A stretch of DNA of 64,000 bases from Leucobacter salsicius M1-8 (GTDB lineage: Bacteria > Actinomycetota > Actinomycetes > Actinomycetales > Microbacteriaceae), in contig NZ_AOCN01000026.1 of the NCBI RefSeq assembly GCF_000350525.1, forward strand, positions 62,001 through 126,000, in the 5' to 3' direction. The notes beneath the pieces were generated by a model. That model had not been told where the DNA came from. It was given only the letters and a program-made list of their open reading frames with translations, and made no database searches. Each line of letters opens with the position of its first letter. Position 1 is the stretch's first letter. Of the stretch, positions 55,301 through 63,603 are shown piece after piece. The position numbers and the translations under genes were made by a program.

Positions 55301-55336
55301 GGATACGAAGAAGATGAGCACTTCCTGACAAGGTAA
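52310..55336 (+). CDS. glnE: Glutamine synthetase adenylyltransferase/deadenylase
   Basis: A 1008-residue bifunctional enzyme that adds and removes AMP on GlnA1. It has two nucleotidyltransferase domains: KCGARELNVVSDVDVIFVVDSADE near residue 225 and GMGRFGGGEMGFASDIDLMAVF near 730, each with the catalytic D-x-D, and each followed by a helical GlnD-PII-like bundle. The GTG at 52310 is 4 nt past the glnA2 stop; an in-frame TTG at 52292 inside glnA2 is less likely. Its target tyrosine is in glnA1, encoded nearby on the other strand. Confidence 0.95.
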   Translation: MRDSAAQLRLTDVARAGFQDLGASRDELAVISELIDVPITEVLAAFAGAADPDTALGPLRRLAEQHPDRARALGPVTLGRLCMLVGASPALGDFFARHPDRLEEILERGGRIVELEDAHAQLQAAVTPVPGTTLAAELGWLALRTRYRELLAEVALYDLDASRAGQATEVFEEVAACLSDLAAAAIDAALVVAAATLSAGESGPPVSPERLAAVRLGIVAMGKCGARELNVVSDVDVIFVVDSADEAVVDGEALIRIGTRLASETMRGIQDPAIEPPLWQLDPNLRPEGQHGPLVRTPGSMRAYYDRWAKAWEFQALLKARPLAGDLVLAADFVRDTRAAVWTSASRPDFVGSVQRMRQRVTEHIADDDLEVQLKLGPGGLRDIEFSAQLLQLVHGQYDDRLHVAGTLDALRALVERGYIARADGEQLANDYRVLRVLEHRLQLEGLRRTALMPTGDDELRVLARASGFATTGSDLRALWERTKLEVRQLHLKIFYAPLLSAVAALPDEELVLGSDAALARLTSIGFRDPAGAMRHLAALTRGTTRRARIRRNLMPVLLGWLSNGTDPDFGLLAFRRVSEANVESPWYLRLLRDGTEAAERLMRVLSCSRYAAELLESMPDAVAWLERDEQLRPRSLELLMEEMRSLASRRDTAEESAVALRAVHRREILRIALGRLTGVLDDTEVSQGLDAAHTALLDALLASVRRESADVSPPGFALALIGMGRFGGGEMGFASDIDLMAVFRADPGVAGDVASRHAASAVGELRRLVSDPRFPVDLDFDLRPEGKNGPIVRSLESYRSYYERWSVTWEAQALLRARPVAGDVGLGQAFGSLADELRYPESFPEDRVREVRRMKARVEAERLPRGQDPRRQLKLGPGGVSDVEWLVQLVQLEHGGAHPALRTVSTLDALAAAVSLGLVSAQDAEHLEESWEFASSVRSALKLWNGRGGDFLPTDWRDLEGITGVLGWESGRTTELEERWLAVSRRARNVTERVFFGYEEDEHFLTR

Positions 55337-55351
55337 GGAACCAAATGTTGG

Positions 55352-55427
55352 TTCACTCGCTGTTTACCAAATTATTACGCCAAGTTTGGACTGGGCTCTA
55401 GCAAAATTCGTTACCCAAGCGTAATCT
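55352..55427 (+). promoter_or_regulatory. GlnR-like boxes and -10 upstream of a small ORF
   Basis: TTCAC (55352), TTTAC (55363) and ATTAC (55374) occur at exact 11-bp steps, the a-n6-b-n6-a layout of GlnR sites. A second pair, GTTAC (55410-55414) and GTAAT (55421-55425), has the same 6-nt gap. The last overlaps TAATCT (55422-55427), a -10 hexamer ending 7 nt before an ATG. The stretch is AT-rich. Confidence 0.55.
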
Positions 55428-55434
55428 GATCGTT

Positions 55435-55512
55435 ATGCAGTACTTACAAAGCTTCCTCGAAGCCCTGCTTTCAGAAGACGGGGCTGAGTTCGAAGATGAA
55501 CTAGAATCCTAA
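55435..55512 (+). CDS. Candidate 25-residue acidic small protein
   Basis: An ATG reading frame of 25 codons starting MQYLQSFLEALLSEDGAEF and ending with TAA. The product has eight acidic and no basic residues; the first half is an amphipathic helix with Leu/Phe on one face. TAATCT lies 7 nt before the ATG, so a leaderless transcript is predicted, and a strong terminator follows 41 nt downstream, defining a ~160-nt transcription unit. It sits between glnE and glnA1 under GlnR-like boxes. I recognise no family. Small acidic or basic proteins that modulate glutamine synthetase exist in cyanobacteria, but the link is speculative. Confidence 0.5.
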   Translation: MQYLQSFLEALLSEDGAEFEDELES

Positions 55513-55553
55513 TCATCCACCCGCGCACCAGCGATGTTGCGCCCGAGACACTG

Positions 55554-55595
55554 CAACGCCCCGGTTCAATCAGCTTCGATTGAACCGGGGCGTTG
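55554..55595. terminator. Terminator of the small ORF unit
   Basis: A perfect 18-bp stem, CAACGCCCCGGTTCAATC and its complement, with a 6-nt loop. It is the strongest hairpin of this intergenic region. Tail GTGCTG on the plus strand is not T-rich. The following ~145 nt to 55742 show nothing further. Confidence 0.8.
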
Positions 55596-55742
55596 TGCTG
55601 TGGGTGTGGGTGCGGGTCCCCTCTCTCCTTCGGCATGCTGTGCGCGCGAAGCGAGTCGCAGTATCCCAGCATCGCTGAGCCCGAGAAGAACCGACGACCT
55701 CATCGCCCACACGGTCATACGTGATGCGTGGCCAGATACAAA

Positions 55743-55792
55743 GAACTCCGCCGGGCCACAACTGCAGAAGCAATCGCGGCCCGGCGGAGTTC
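55743..55792 (-). terminator. Terminator of glnA1
   Basis: A perfect 15-bp stem, GAACTCCGCCGGGCC and its complement, with a 20-nt loop, lies 14 nt past the glnA1 stop and is followed on that strand by TTTGTAT. Confidence 0.82.
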
Positions 55793-55806
55793 ATGAGCTC
55801 GGAGCG

Positions 55807-57231
55807 TTAGATCCCGTAGTACAGCTCGAACTCGTACGGGTGCGGGCGCAGGGCCATCGGCATGATCTCAGTCTCGCGCTTGAGCTTGATCCAGGTCTCG
55901 ATAAGCTCCTCGGTGAACACGCCACCCTCGAGCAGGAACTGGTGATCAGCCTCGAGCTCGCGGAGGGCCTCCTCGAGCGACGCCGGCACCTGAGGAATGT
56001 TCTTAGCCTCCTCGGGCGGCAGCTCGTAGAGATCCTTATCGATCGGCTCCATCGGCTCGATGCGGTTGCGGATCCCGTCGAGGCCAGCCATCAGCTGAGC
56101 CGCGAACGCCAGGTAGGGGTTGCTCGAAGCGTCGGGTGCACGGAACTCGATGCGCTTGGCCTTCGGGTTCGATCCGGTGAGCGGAATGCGCACTGCCGCC
56201 GAGCGGTTGCCCGCCGAGTAGGCCAGGTTGATCGGTGCCTCGTAGCCCTTGACCAGGCGGCGGTAGCTGTTGATCGTCGGGTTGGTGAACGCAAGCAGCG
56301 CGGGAGCGTGGTGCAGGATGCCGCCGATGTACCAGCGCGCGAGGTCCGAGAGGCCTGCGTAGCCGTTCTCGTCGTAGAACAGCGGCTCGCCGTCCTGCCA
56401 CAGCGACATGTGGGTGTGCATACCCGAACCGTTGTCGCCGAAGACGGGCTTCGGCATGAACGTTGCGGTCTTGCCCCACAGGTCGGCGGTGTTCTTCACG
56501 ATGTACTTGAACTTGAGCACGTCGTCAGCTGCGCACACCATGGTGTCGAAGCGGTAGTTGATCTCAGCCTGGCCGGGAGCGCCAACCTCGTGGTGCGCAC
56601 GCTCAAGGTGCAGTCCAGCCTCGATCAGGCGCAGCGAGATGTCATCGCGCAGATCGGCCTGCTTGTCGGTGGGGGAGACAGGGAAGTAGCCGCCCTTTTC
56701 GCGGGTCGTGTACCCGGGGTTGCCGCCCTCCATCTTGCGACCCGAGTTCCAGTGCGCCTCTTCAGAGTCGATCTCGTAAAACGAGCGACGCGGCGTCGTC
56801 TCGTAACGCACGGAATCGAGAATGTAGAACTCGGCCTCCGGTGCGAAGAACGCAGTGTCGGCGATGCCAGTAGACGAAAGGAAGCGCTCAGCCTTCTTGG
56901 CAACCTGGCGGGGATCCTTCGAGTAGATCTCGCCCGTGCGCGGGTTGAAGATGTCGCAGATCACAATAATGGTGCGCTCGGCACGGAACTGATCGAGGTA
57001 GATCGTCGTGGGATCCGGGATCAGCTGCATGTCCGAGTCAGCGAGGCCCGAGAAGCCAGCAATTGACGAACCGTCAAACATCTGGCCAATCTCGAAGAAG
57101 TCGAGGTCGGCTGCCGAGGCGGGGATGTTGAAGTGGTGCTGCACACCCGGGAGGTCGGTGAAACGAATATCGACGAACTTTACGTCCGTTTCCTTGATGA
57201 AGTCGATGACTTCCTGGGGGCTCTTGAACAT
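55807..57231 (-). CDS. glnA1: Glutamine synthetase type I
   Basis: A 474-residue dodecameric glutamine synthetase, the main ammonium assimilation enzyme. Blocks include [20 protein letters not shown], the latch [63 protein letters not shown] and [23 protein letters not shown]. The adenylylation tyrosine is in [18 protein letters not shown], so GlnE can control it. It is expressed from its own promoter, with a GlnR-like box about 76-102 nt upstream of the start. Confidence 0.97.
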   Translation of the reverse strand: MFKSPQEVIDFIKETDVKFVDIRFTDLPGVQHHFNIPASAADLDFFEIGQMFDGSSIAGFSGLADSDMQLIPDPTTIYLDQFRAERTIIVICDIFNPRTGEIYSKDPRQVAKKAERFLSSTGIADTAFFAPEAEFYILDSVRYETTPRRSFYEIDSEEAHWNSGRKMEGGNPGYTTREKGGYFPVSPTDKQADLRDDISLRLIEAGLHLERAHHEVGAPGQAEINYRFDTMVCAADDVLKFKYIVKNTADLWGKTATFMPKPVFGDNGSGMHTHMSLWQDGEPLFYDENGYAGLSDLARWYIGGILHHAPALLAFTNPTINSYRRLVKGYEAPINLAYSAGNRSAAVRIPLTGSNPKAKRIEFRAPDASSNPYLAFAAQLMAGLDGIRNRIEPMEPIDKDLYELPPEEAKNIPQVPASLEEALRELEADHQFLLEGGVFTEELIETWIKLKRETEIMPMALRPHPYEFELYYGI

Positions 57232-57306
57232 GCTGCTCCTCGTAGCTGGTGCACCGAACGATATGGCGCGCTACGCCCCAGCTTACGCGTCCTCGGTTTC
57301 ACGACC

Positions 57307-57333
57307 GTGAGAAAAGTGTTACGCGCGTGTTAC
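57307..57333 (-). promoter_or_regulatory. GlnR-like box of glnA1
   Basis: On the minus strand GTAAC-n6-GTAAC-n6-CTCAC (57333 down to 57307) reproduces the three-part GlnR operator with 11-bp phasing. It ends about 76 nt before the glnA1 start. This is the clearest GlnR-type site in the window. Confidence 0.72.
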
Positions 57334-57336
57334 AAA

Positions 57337-57370
57337 AAGCCCGGCACAGGCTGAGGCCTGTACCGGGCTT
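57337..57370 (-). terminator. Terminator of the RDD gene
   Basis: AAGCCCGG-n-ACAGGC and its complement (15 positions, one mismatch) with a 4-nt loop. On the minus strand it ends in a T5 tract, isolating glnA1 from the upstream RDD gene. Confidence 0.85.
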
Positions 57371-57419
57371 GCCCAATTACTGAGGACGTCTCGATAAGCG
57401 GGTGCTAAATCTACAGCTG

Positions 57420-57857
57420 TTAGCTCCGGATCAACACGGTGCCAGCGATTTTATCGTGGAAGCCGCGCTGGTCCGAGTCCCACACTGCCACAGGGATCAC
57501 GATGCACAGGAGCAGCGTGCGCACGATCGGACGCCACGGGCCCACCCAGCCGCCCGCGATGGGCAGCACACGCATCCCCATGATTCGGTGCCCGAGGGAG
57601 CCGCCGATCGTGGGGATAAACACGATCTGCATGCCCGCGAAGATCGCGAGCTGCCACCAGGAGGCCTGCGGGCCGCCAATGAGCAGGTAGGCGGGAATCG
57701 CGGCCAGCGCCCAGTCGATGACGATGGCACCGATGCGGCGCCCCAGGCGCCCGACCGACCGGGGGCCGGTTTCAGGAAGCCCCAGGCGCTCTCCGGGCCA
57801 CTCGCTCGGTGCGAGATCGCCGAACTTCTGCGGCTGAGAGGAGGAGGGTTTCGACAT
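57420..57857 (-). CDS. RDD family membrane protein
   Basis: A 145-residue RDD protein with about three membrane helices. RRIGAIVIDWALAAIPAYLLIGG contains the family Arg and Asp, and TIGGSLGHRIMGMRVLPIAGGWVGPWRPIVRTLLLCIVIPVAVWDSDQRGFHDKIAGTVLI is the typical second half with the conserved Asp-x-x-x-R-G-x-H-D. The role of such proteins is uncertain; ion or solute transport is suggested for some. It follows the DUF4191 gene by 15 nt. Confidence 0.88.
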   Translation of the reverse strand: MSKPSSSQPQKFGDLAPSEWPGERLGLPETGPRSVGRLGRRIGAIVIDWALAAIPAYLLIGGPQASWWQLAIFAGMQIVFIPTIGGSLGHRIMGMRVLPIAGGWVGPWRPIVRTLLLCIVIPVAVWDSDQRGFHDKIAGTVLIRS

Positions 57858-57872
57858 TGTGTGCGGGGCCGC

Positions 57873-58565
57873 CTAGCGCGGGCGCTGCGAGCGGACCTTG
57901 TTGGGGTCCATGCCCTTGGGGATGCCGACGGGCGTGCCCTGCAGCGAGGAAAGGCGGTTGTAAACGGCCGCGATCTCGTTGCGGTTGAGGGCCGGCTTGA
58001 GCTTCACGAGCGCCTTCGAGAGCTTCGCGAGCGGAATGCCGTCCCCGTCGGGACCCACGTAGAGGTGCACGACCTTGACGCCCTGCAGTGCGCGCTTAAC
58101 CTTGCGCTCCTCATCGGCGGCCATGCGCTGGGTACGCTGCTGCGATCCCTCAGAGATGAGGACCACACCGCCGCGTCCGATGACGCGATACACCGCGTCC
58201 TGGTTGCGGTTGATCGCAATCGGGGTCTCCGAACCGCGCCACGAACGACGCAGCGAGCTCTGGATTACTGCGCCAACGGCGCCCGGGCGCCCCTCGATCT
58301 GGTTGTATGCCACCTTCTCGGCACGACGACCGAGCACGATCATCACCAGCAGGATGCCGATGAGGACGCCAGTGAGGGGCCACAGGATCCAGCTAAACCA
58401 GGTGCCGCCGGGCAGAAGCAGGGCGAGCAGCACGGCCACCGCAATGGGGCCGAGGAAGCACGCAAGCAGCGCTAGCGGCAGGTTTCGATCGTGAACCTTC
58501 GTGGTCCGGTAGATCTCGATCATCTGCTTGATGCGACCGGTACGCTTCGCCTTCTTTTCTGCCAT
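57873..58565 (-). CDS. DUF4191 membrane protein
   Basis: A 230-residue actinobacterial protein: basic N-terminus MAEKKAKRTGRIKQMIEIYRTTKVHDR, two membrane helices (LPLALLACFLGPIAVAVLLALLL and FSWILWPLTGVLIGILLVMIVLG), then a soluble domain with RGGVVLISEGSQQRTQRMAADEERKV. It matches DUF4191, a family regularly found beside glnA1 and the lipoyl/E2 genes; function unknown. The ATG at 58565 follows TATTCT by 6 nt and also has GGGGG; the longer frame from 58634 is not supported. Confidence 0.85.
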   Translation of the reverse strand: MAEKKAKRTGRIKQMIEIYRTTKVHDRNLPLALLACFLGPIAVAVLLALLLPGGTWFSWILWPLTGVLIGILLVMIVLGRRAEKVAYNQIEGRPGAVGAVIQSSLRRSWRGSETPIAINRNQDAVYRVIGRGGVVLISEGSQQRTQRMAADEERKVKRALQGVKVVHLYVGPDGDGIPLAKLSKALVKLKPALNRNEIAAVYNRLSSLQGTPVGIPKGMDPNKVRSQRPR

Positions 58566-58724
58566 GCCCCCAGAATATCGTCTCTGGGGCGACTCGGCGT
58601 ACACCGGGTGCCCAGGGGCCCACTGTTCGCTCACAGCGCCCGGGTTTGGGCCCGGATCGGCAAGTTATTCACATTCTTCTGAGGGCTCTTGTCTTGAAGG
58701 CCCCGCCGCCGGATCGTGGAGGGT

Positions 58725-59123
58725 ATGAAATCCTCGATGCTACCCTCCCGCAGTCCACCCTCTCCAGGCGCCGCGGCTCGCCTCGCCGCGCGACTCGAGC
58801 GGTTTTGCGGGGTCGGGATTGGCTATCGCGCGCTCGGTGAATGCGTCGAGCCGGGTGTCTCTGCGCGCACCCATCGGAGGCTCGGCCACGACGCGGGATG
58901 TGCCACACTCGGCGTGCCTCGCCGCTCGATTGAGTTGACGCTGCAGATGTGGGATGACGAGGGCGCAGCTCCGCTCCTGCTGGAGGCAGTAGATGAGGCC
59001 ATCAGCGCGCTCGCTGACACGGTACCCACGGCCGGATCTGCAGGCGGCATTGCCTGGAGCGCACAATTGGCGCGGGAGTGTGTGGCCTACGCGATCCGGA
59101 TCAGAATCACGCCAGCGACGTAG
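58725..59123 (+). CDS. Hypothetical protein
   Basis: About 132 residues; I do not recognise it. The codon pattern has high GC in third positions through ARLAARLERFCGVGIGYRALGECVEPGVSARTHRR and the acidic AAPLLLEAVDEAISALADTV, which supports real coding. GGAGGG lies directly before the ATG at 58725, too close for that start but suitable for an ATG at 58737. An overlapping minus-strand frame (58740-59165) is less convincing. The start and the gene itself are uncertain. Confidence 0.4.
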   Translation: MKSSMLPSRSPPSPGAAARLAARLERFCGVGIGYRALGECVEPGVSARTHRRLGHDAGCATLGVPRRSIELTLQMWDDEGAAPLLLEAVDEAISALADTVPTAGSAGGIAWSAQLARECVAYAIRIRITPAT

Positions 59124-59173
59124 CGTGTGCGGGTGAAGCCAGAGAGTCATGGCTCCACTCGGCACAGGAAACG

Positions 59174-59213
59174 CACTGCGGCCGCGGCTTCCGAAGAAGC
59201 CGCGGCCGCAGTG
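59174..59213. terminator. Terminator of the E2 gene
   Basis: A perfect 18-bp stem, CACTGCGGCCGCGGCTTC and its complement, with a CGAA loop. It is placed 28 nt past the minus-strand E2 stop. Confidence 0.85.
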
Positions 59214-59240
59214 TCAGCAGCTTGCGCTGCAGGGTATGAC

Positions 59241-60938
59241 CTACATGCCGAGGTCGCCCACGAAGTCGCCGGCCTCGAGGCGCGTGCGCACCTGGCTGAG
59301 GAAGCGAGCCGCATCAGCGCCGTCTACGATGCGGTGATCGTAAGAGAGCGCCAGGTAGACCGTGGAGCGGATCGCGATGGTGTCACCATCGGGAGTGGAG
59401 ACCACCACAGGCTTCTTCACAACCGCGCCGGTGCCGAGGATGGCAACCTGGGGCAAGAAGACGAGCGGCGTGTCGAACAGTGCGCCGCGCGATCCCGTGT
59501 TCGTGAGGGTGAAGGTGCCACCGCTCAGCTCATCGGGCGTCAGCTTGTTGTCGCGAGTACGTGCCGCCAGGTCTGCGATGTCACCCGAGATCTGTGCGAG
59601 GTTCTTCTCACCAGCGTCACGGAGCACGGGCGTCAGCAGGCCACGCTCGGTGTCAACCGCGATGCTGATGTTCTCGTGATCGGGGTAGACGATCTGGTCG
59701 CCATCCACCGTCGCGTTGACGATGGGGTAGGTGCGCAGCGCCTCAGCGGCAGCCAGCGCAAAGAAGGGCAGGAACGAAAGCTTCGAGCCCGTCTTCGCGA
59801 GGAACTCGTCCTTCTTGGCCTGGCGAAGCTTTGCGATGCGGGTGACATCCACCTCGACAACGGTCGTCAGCTGAGCGGTGCTCTGCAGCGACTGCACCGC
59901 ACGCTCGGAGATGACCTTGCGCAGGCGGCTCATCTTTACCGTGGTGCCGCGCAGCGGCGAGACCTCAACCTCGGCCTTGGCCTGAGCAGCGGGTGCTGCC
60001 GAAGCGGCGGGCGCCGGCACTGCAGCGGCGAGGACGTCTTCCTTGCGAATGCGGCCGCCCACACCGGTGCCGGTGATGGTGCCGAGGTCGACGCCGCGCT
60101 CGTTTGCGAGCTTGCGGACGATCGGGGTGATGTAGTTTGCGCTGGCCGCTTCAGCCGGAGCTGACGCGGGCGCCGGTGCGGCGGGAGCTGCTGCGGCGGG
60201 CGCAGGAGCAGCCGGAGCAGCAACCGAGGGTGCCGGTGCGGGAGCAGCAGGCGCTGCCGCGGGAGCCGGGGCTGCCACAGGGGCTGGTGCAGCTGCAGCA
60301 GGTGCTGCGGGTGCAGCGGGTGCAGCAGCGGGCGCGCTCGAGCCGATGCGCGCGAGCACACCGCCCACCTCGACGGTGTCGTCTTCCTGAACCATGATCG
60401 CCTGCACGATGCCTGCGATCGGCGAGGGCACCTCGGTGTCGACCTTGTCGGTGGAGACCTCGAGCAGCGGCTCGTCGACCTCGATTGAGTCGCCGACGCT
60501 CTTCAGCCAGCGCGTGACTGTACCTTCGGTGATGCTCTCACCGAGGGAAGGGAGCACGACATCCTGGCCGTCAGCCGCAGGGGCTGCGGCTGCTGCCGGA
60601 GCCGCGGGTGCCTCAACCGGAGCGGCGGGCGCTGCCGGGGCAGCAGGAGCAGCAGGAGCAGCCTCAGCGGGTGCTGCCGGGGCGGCGGGGGCTGCGCCCG
60701 AGCCGTCACCGATGCGAGCGAGCTCTGCGCCCACCTCAGCGGTCTCGTCTTCTTCCACGAGGATTGCCTCAAGCACGCCTGCGACCGGTGAGGGGATCTC
60801 GGTATCGACCTTGTCGGTGGAGACCTCGAGCAGCGGCTCGTCGACCTCTACCGTGTCGCCGATGTTCTTCAACCAGCGGGTGACCGTACCCTCAGTTACA
60901 CTCTCACCCAGTGCGGGGAGGACTACCGATTCACTCAT
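59241..60938 (-). CDS. sucB: Dihydrolipoamide acyltransferase (E2), two lipoyl domains
   Basis: A 565-residue E2. Two near-identical lipoyl domains with lipoylated Lys in [14 protein letters not shown] and [14 protein letters not shown] (residues ~43 and ~165) are joined by Ala/Pro linkers. The E3-binding domain is [37 protein letters not shown]. The catalytic domain ends with [27 protein letters not shown] (DHRxxDG). In corynebacteria one E2 serves both pyruvate and 2-oxoglutarate dehydrogenase. With AceE encoded at 29.9-32.7 kb and no second E2 seen, the same sharing is plausible. lpd is 39 nt upstream on the same strand. Confidence 0.92.
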   Translation of the reverse strand: MSESVVLPALGESVTEGTVTRWLKNIGDTVEVDEPLLEVSTDKVDTEIPSPVAGVLEAILVEEDETAEVGAELARIGDGSGAAPAAPAAPAEAAPAAPAAPAAPAAPVEAPAAPAAAAAPAADGQDVVLPSLGESITEGTVTRWLKSVGDSIEVDEPLLEVSTDKVDTEVPSPIAGIVQAIMVQEDDTVEVGGVLARIGSSAPAAAPAAPAAPAAAAPAPVAAPAPAAAPAAPAPAPSVAAPAAPAPAAAAPAAPAPASAPAEAASANYITPIVRKLANERGVDLGTITGTGVGGRIRKEDVLAAAVPAPAASAAPAAQAKAEVEVSPLRGTTVKMSRLRKVISERAVQSLQSTAQLTTVVEVDVTRIAKLRQAKKDEFLAKTGSKLSFLPFFALAAAEALRTYPIVNATVDGDQIVYPDHENISIAVDTERGLLTPVLRDAGEKNLAQISGDIADLAARTRDNKLTPDELSGGTFTLTNTGSRGALFDTPLVFLPQVAILGTGAVVKKPVVVSTPDGDTIAIRSTVYLALSYDHRIVDGADAARFLSQVRTRLEAGDFVGDLGM

Positions 60939-60977
60939 CGTGAATTTCTCCGTTCGTTTCTTAAAAATCTGGGCGAG

Positions 60978-62351
60978 TTAGATCGCGTGGAGGGGCTTGC
61001 CAGCGAGCTTCAGCATGGCCTCGCCGATCGTTTCGTTCTGCGTGGGGTGACCGTGGATCAGGGGCGCGACGTCCTCTGGGTAAGCTTCCCAGTTCACGAT
61101 GAGCTGCGCCTCGCCGACGAGTTCTCCGACGCGGGCACCAATCATGTGCACACCCACGACCGGGCCGTCGTTGACGCGCACGGCCTTCACTGAGCCGGCA
61201 GTGCCCAGAATGGAGCTCTTGGCGTTGCCAGCCAGGTTGTACTCGTAGGCGGTGACGTTGTCAGCGCCAAACTTTTCCTTGGCCTTCGCCTCGGTGAGCC
61301 CAACCGATGCGATCTCGGGGTCGCAGTAGGTGACCTTGGGAATGTTCACGTCGTCGACGATCACGGGGGAGAGCCCCGCGATCTCTTCGGCCACGAAGAT
61401 ACCCTGCTGGTACCCGCGGTGTGCAAGCTGCAGGCCGGGAACGATGTCGCCTACTGCGTATACGCCGGGCACGTTAGTGGCGAGCCGATCGTTGGTCAGC
61501 ACGAAGCCGCGATCCATCGACACACCTACGTCTTCAAAACCTGCATCCTGCGTTGCCGGGCCACGGCCCACGGCCACGAGCAAGTAGTCCGCGGTCAGCT
61601 GCGTGCCGTCTTCGAGTGCGACCGTGACGCTTGAGGCGTCCTGGGTCACCGACTGGAACCGCACCCCCAGATTGAACGCGATGCCGCGCTTCTTGAATGC
61701 GCGCTCGAGCTGCTTTGAGACGGACTCTTCCTCGTTGGGAACGAGGTGGGGCAGGCCCTCGACGATGGTGACCTCTGCGCCGAACGAGCGCCAGACGCTC
61801 GCGAACTCGACGCCGATCACGCCGCCGCCGAGGATGATGACCTTGGCGGGTACTTCGGTCAGCTCGAGTGCGTGCTCGCTAGCGATAACGCGGCCGGTAA
61901 TCTCGAGACCGGGCAGCGAGCGCGAGTAGGAGCCCGTCGCAAGCACGACGTGCTTACCCACGATGCGGTCTGCGCCGACCTGCACGGTGGTGGGTGAGAC
62001 GAGCTTGCCCAGCCCGTCGATGACGGTGATCCCGTTTGCCTTGAGCAGACCCTGCAAACCCTTGTGCTTACCAGCCACCAGATTGGTGCGGTAGTTGTTC
62101 ACCTGGGCGATGTCGATGCCGGCGACGCTTGAGCGCACGCCGTACTTCTCACCGTCCCTCGCAACGTCCGCAACCTCTGCTGCGTGCAGCAGTGCCTTCG
62201 TGGGAACGCAGCCCCTGTGCAGGCAAGTGCCGCCGAGCTTGTCTTTTTCAATGACAGCGGCGGTCATGCCCAGCTGAGTTGCGCGGATCGCGGTGGCGTA
62301 GCCTGCGCTTCCTCCGCCAAGGACAACAATGTCAAACTGCTGATCGGCCAA
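60978..62351 (-). CDS. lpdA: Dihydrolipoyl dehydrogenase (E3)
   Basis: A 457-residue flavoenzyme that reoxidises the lipoyl groups of E2 using NAD. FAD-binding start FDIVVLGGGSAGYATAIRATQLGM, the redox disulfide in GGTCLHRGCVPTKALLHAAEV (CxxxxC), the NAD site VIILGGGVIGVEFASVWRSFGAEVTIVEG, and the C-terminal active-site His in PLIHGHPTQNETIGEAMLKLAG. The TTG at 62351 is chosen because GGGAG lies 7 nt upstream; in-frame ATGs further up (62486) give an unlikely extension. It precedes the E2 gene in one operon. Confidence 0.95.
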   Translation of the reverse strand: MADQQFDIVVLGGGSAGYATAIRATQLGMTAAVIEKDKLGGTCLHRGCVPTKALLHAAEVADVARDGEKYGVRSSVAGIDIAQVNNYRTNLVAGKHKGLQGLLKANGITVIDGLGKLVSPTTVQVGADRIVGKHVVLATGSYSRSLPGLEITGRVIASEHALELTEVPAKVIILGGGVIGVEFASVWRSFGAEVTIVEGLPHLVPNEEESVSKQLERAFKKRGIAFNLGVRFQSVTQDASSVTVALEDGTQLTADYLLVAVGRGPATQDAGFEDVGVSMDRGFVLTNDRLATNVPGVYAVGDIVPGLQLAHRGYQQGIFVAEEIAGLSPVIVDDVNIPKVTYCDPEIASVGLTEAKAKEKFGADNVTAYEYNLAGNAKSSILGTAGSVKAVRVNDGPVVGVHMIGARVGELVGEAQLIVNWEAYPEDVAPLIHGHPTQNETIGEAMLKLAGKPLHAI

Positions 62352-62571
62352 GTGGGATCTCCCTCGGTGTATTCGCAATGTATGTGAGGCCCGGTGAGGG
62401 CGTACTTGATCCACCCTACACCCGGCAGCCATTGAAATGACTGCCCACACACCACCCGGTTGAGCGCGCGTTTTCACGCGAATCATGTCTGACTTTTATT
62501 CCCCGAAATGTTTCGCTCGCAGCGTCACCGGAGGCTACGCGTATCGCCGCTCCACTTCGTAGGATGGACAC

Positions 62572-63603
62572 GTGAGCGATTCAATCTTTTCTGCCGAGTA
62601 CGCCGACCGCAGGTCAAGTGTGCCCCGTGGCATCCCCATGATTGTTGCGCTTCAGGGGCTCAACGATGCTGGCGGCGCAACTTCTCAACTCGAGGAGTAC
62701 CTCTGGGACCGATGCCACCCCGAGGTGATTGTGCGCTTTAACGCAGACCTGCTGCTTGACTATCGTGCGCGCAGGCCTGTGATCACCTTCGACAGTGACC
62801 ATTTCACGGACTACACCCCCGAAGAGCTCACGCTGAGCCTTGCTCGCGACGAGCTCGGCAACCCGTTCCTGCTCCTCAGCGGGTACGAGCCCGACTTCCG
62901 CTGGGACCAGTTCATCGACACCGTGCTCATGTTGGTGCATGAGTTTGAGGTGTCCATCACGGCGTGGAGCCACGCCGTCCCCATGCCGGTGCCCCACACG
63001 CGTCCCATATCAACAACGGTGAGCGGTTCACGCGAGGATTTGATCGAAGCCCGTTCGTCGTGGCGTCCTACTACCAAGCTCGCGGCGTCGGCCTCGCATG
63101 TACTCGAATATCGACTGCACTCGCTGGGCGAAGAGGTCGCAGGGTTTGCCCTGCTCATTCCTCATTACCTCGCCAACACCGAGTACCCGGAGGCCCTGTA
63201 CGCGGCACTCGACGGACTTATGGCGGCTACCGGCCTCATCTTTGCGACCGATGACGTGCGCAACCGGGCACGCACATTCATCGAGCAGGTAAACGCCCAG
63301 ATCGCAGACAACCACGAGTCGATCGAGATGGTGCACACCCTCGAGAAGCGCTACGACGCCTATATGGAGGACCAAGAGGTGCGGTCACCGTTCGTCAGCG
63401 AGGACGGCTCGCTGCCCACAGCCGATCAGATCGCCAGCGAGCTCGAGAAGTTTTTGGCGCAGGAGCTGGGCCAGCCCGACGGCGGCGTGCAGGGGACTCC
63501 CGGTGACCAAACTCCCGGCAACGAGCCGAAGAATGGCCTCGACGACAGCTTCGATGACCGCTTGAACGATGACTCCGGCGACGACCAGGGGCGCGGGGAG
63601 TAA
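62572..63603 (+). CDS. PAC2 family protein
   Basis: A 343-residue protein of the PAC2 (proteasome assembly chaperone 2-like) family. Core segments are GIPMIVALQGLNDAGGATSQLEEYLWD, PFLLLSGYEPDFRWDQFIDTVLMLVHEFEVSITAWSHAVPMPVPHTRPISTTVSGS and AGFALLIPHYLANTEYPEALYAAL. The C-terminal ~60 residues are acidic and disordered. Its function in actinobacteria is not established. The GTG at 62572 has TAGGAT 6 nt upstream, predicting a leaderless mRNA. A sigma factor gene follows. Confidence 0.9.
   Translation: MSDSIFSAEYADRRSSVPRGIPMIVALQGLNDAGGATSQLEEYLWDRCHPEVIVRFNADLLLDYRARRPVITFDSDHFTDYTPEELTLSLARDELGNPFLLLSGYEPDFRWDQFIDTVLMLVHEFEVSITAWSHAVPMPVPHTRPISTTVSGSREDLIEARSSWRPTTKLAASASHVLEYRLHSLGEEVAGFALLIPHYLANTEYPEALYAALDGLMAATGLIFATDDVRNRARTFIEQVNAQIADNHESIEMVHTLEKRYDAYMEDQEVRSPFVSEDGSLPTADQIASELEKFLAQELGQPDGGVQGTPGDQTPGNEPKNGLDDSFDDRLNDDSGDDQGRGE

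Noticed and set aside
58740-59165. A 141-codon minus-strand frame overlapping the hypothetical gene at 58725-59123
   Set aside because: The plus-strand frame has better third-position GC and a hydrophobic pattern more like a folded protein; the minus frame runs into the palindromic E2 terminator side with no ribosome site. Neither is certain.
60130-60700. Repetitive Ala/Pro-coding DNA in the E2 gene considered as a tandem repeat or CRISPR-like array
   Set aside because: The repeats are irregular and explained by flexible linkers between lipoyl and E3-binding domains; no unit length or spacers are present.
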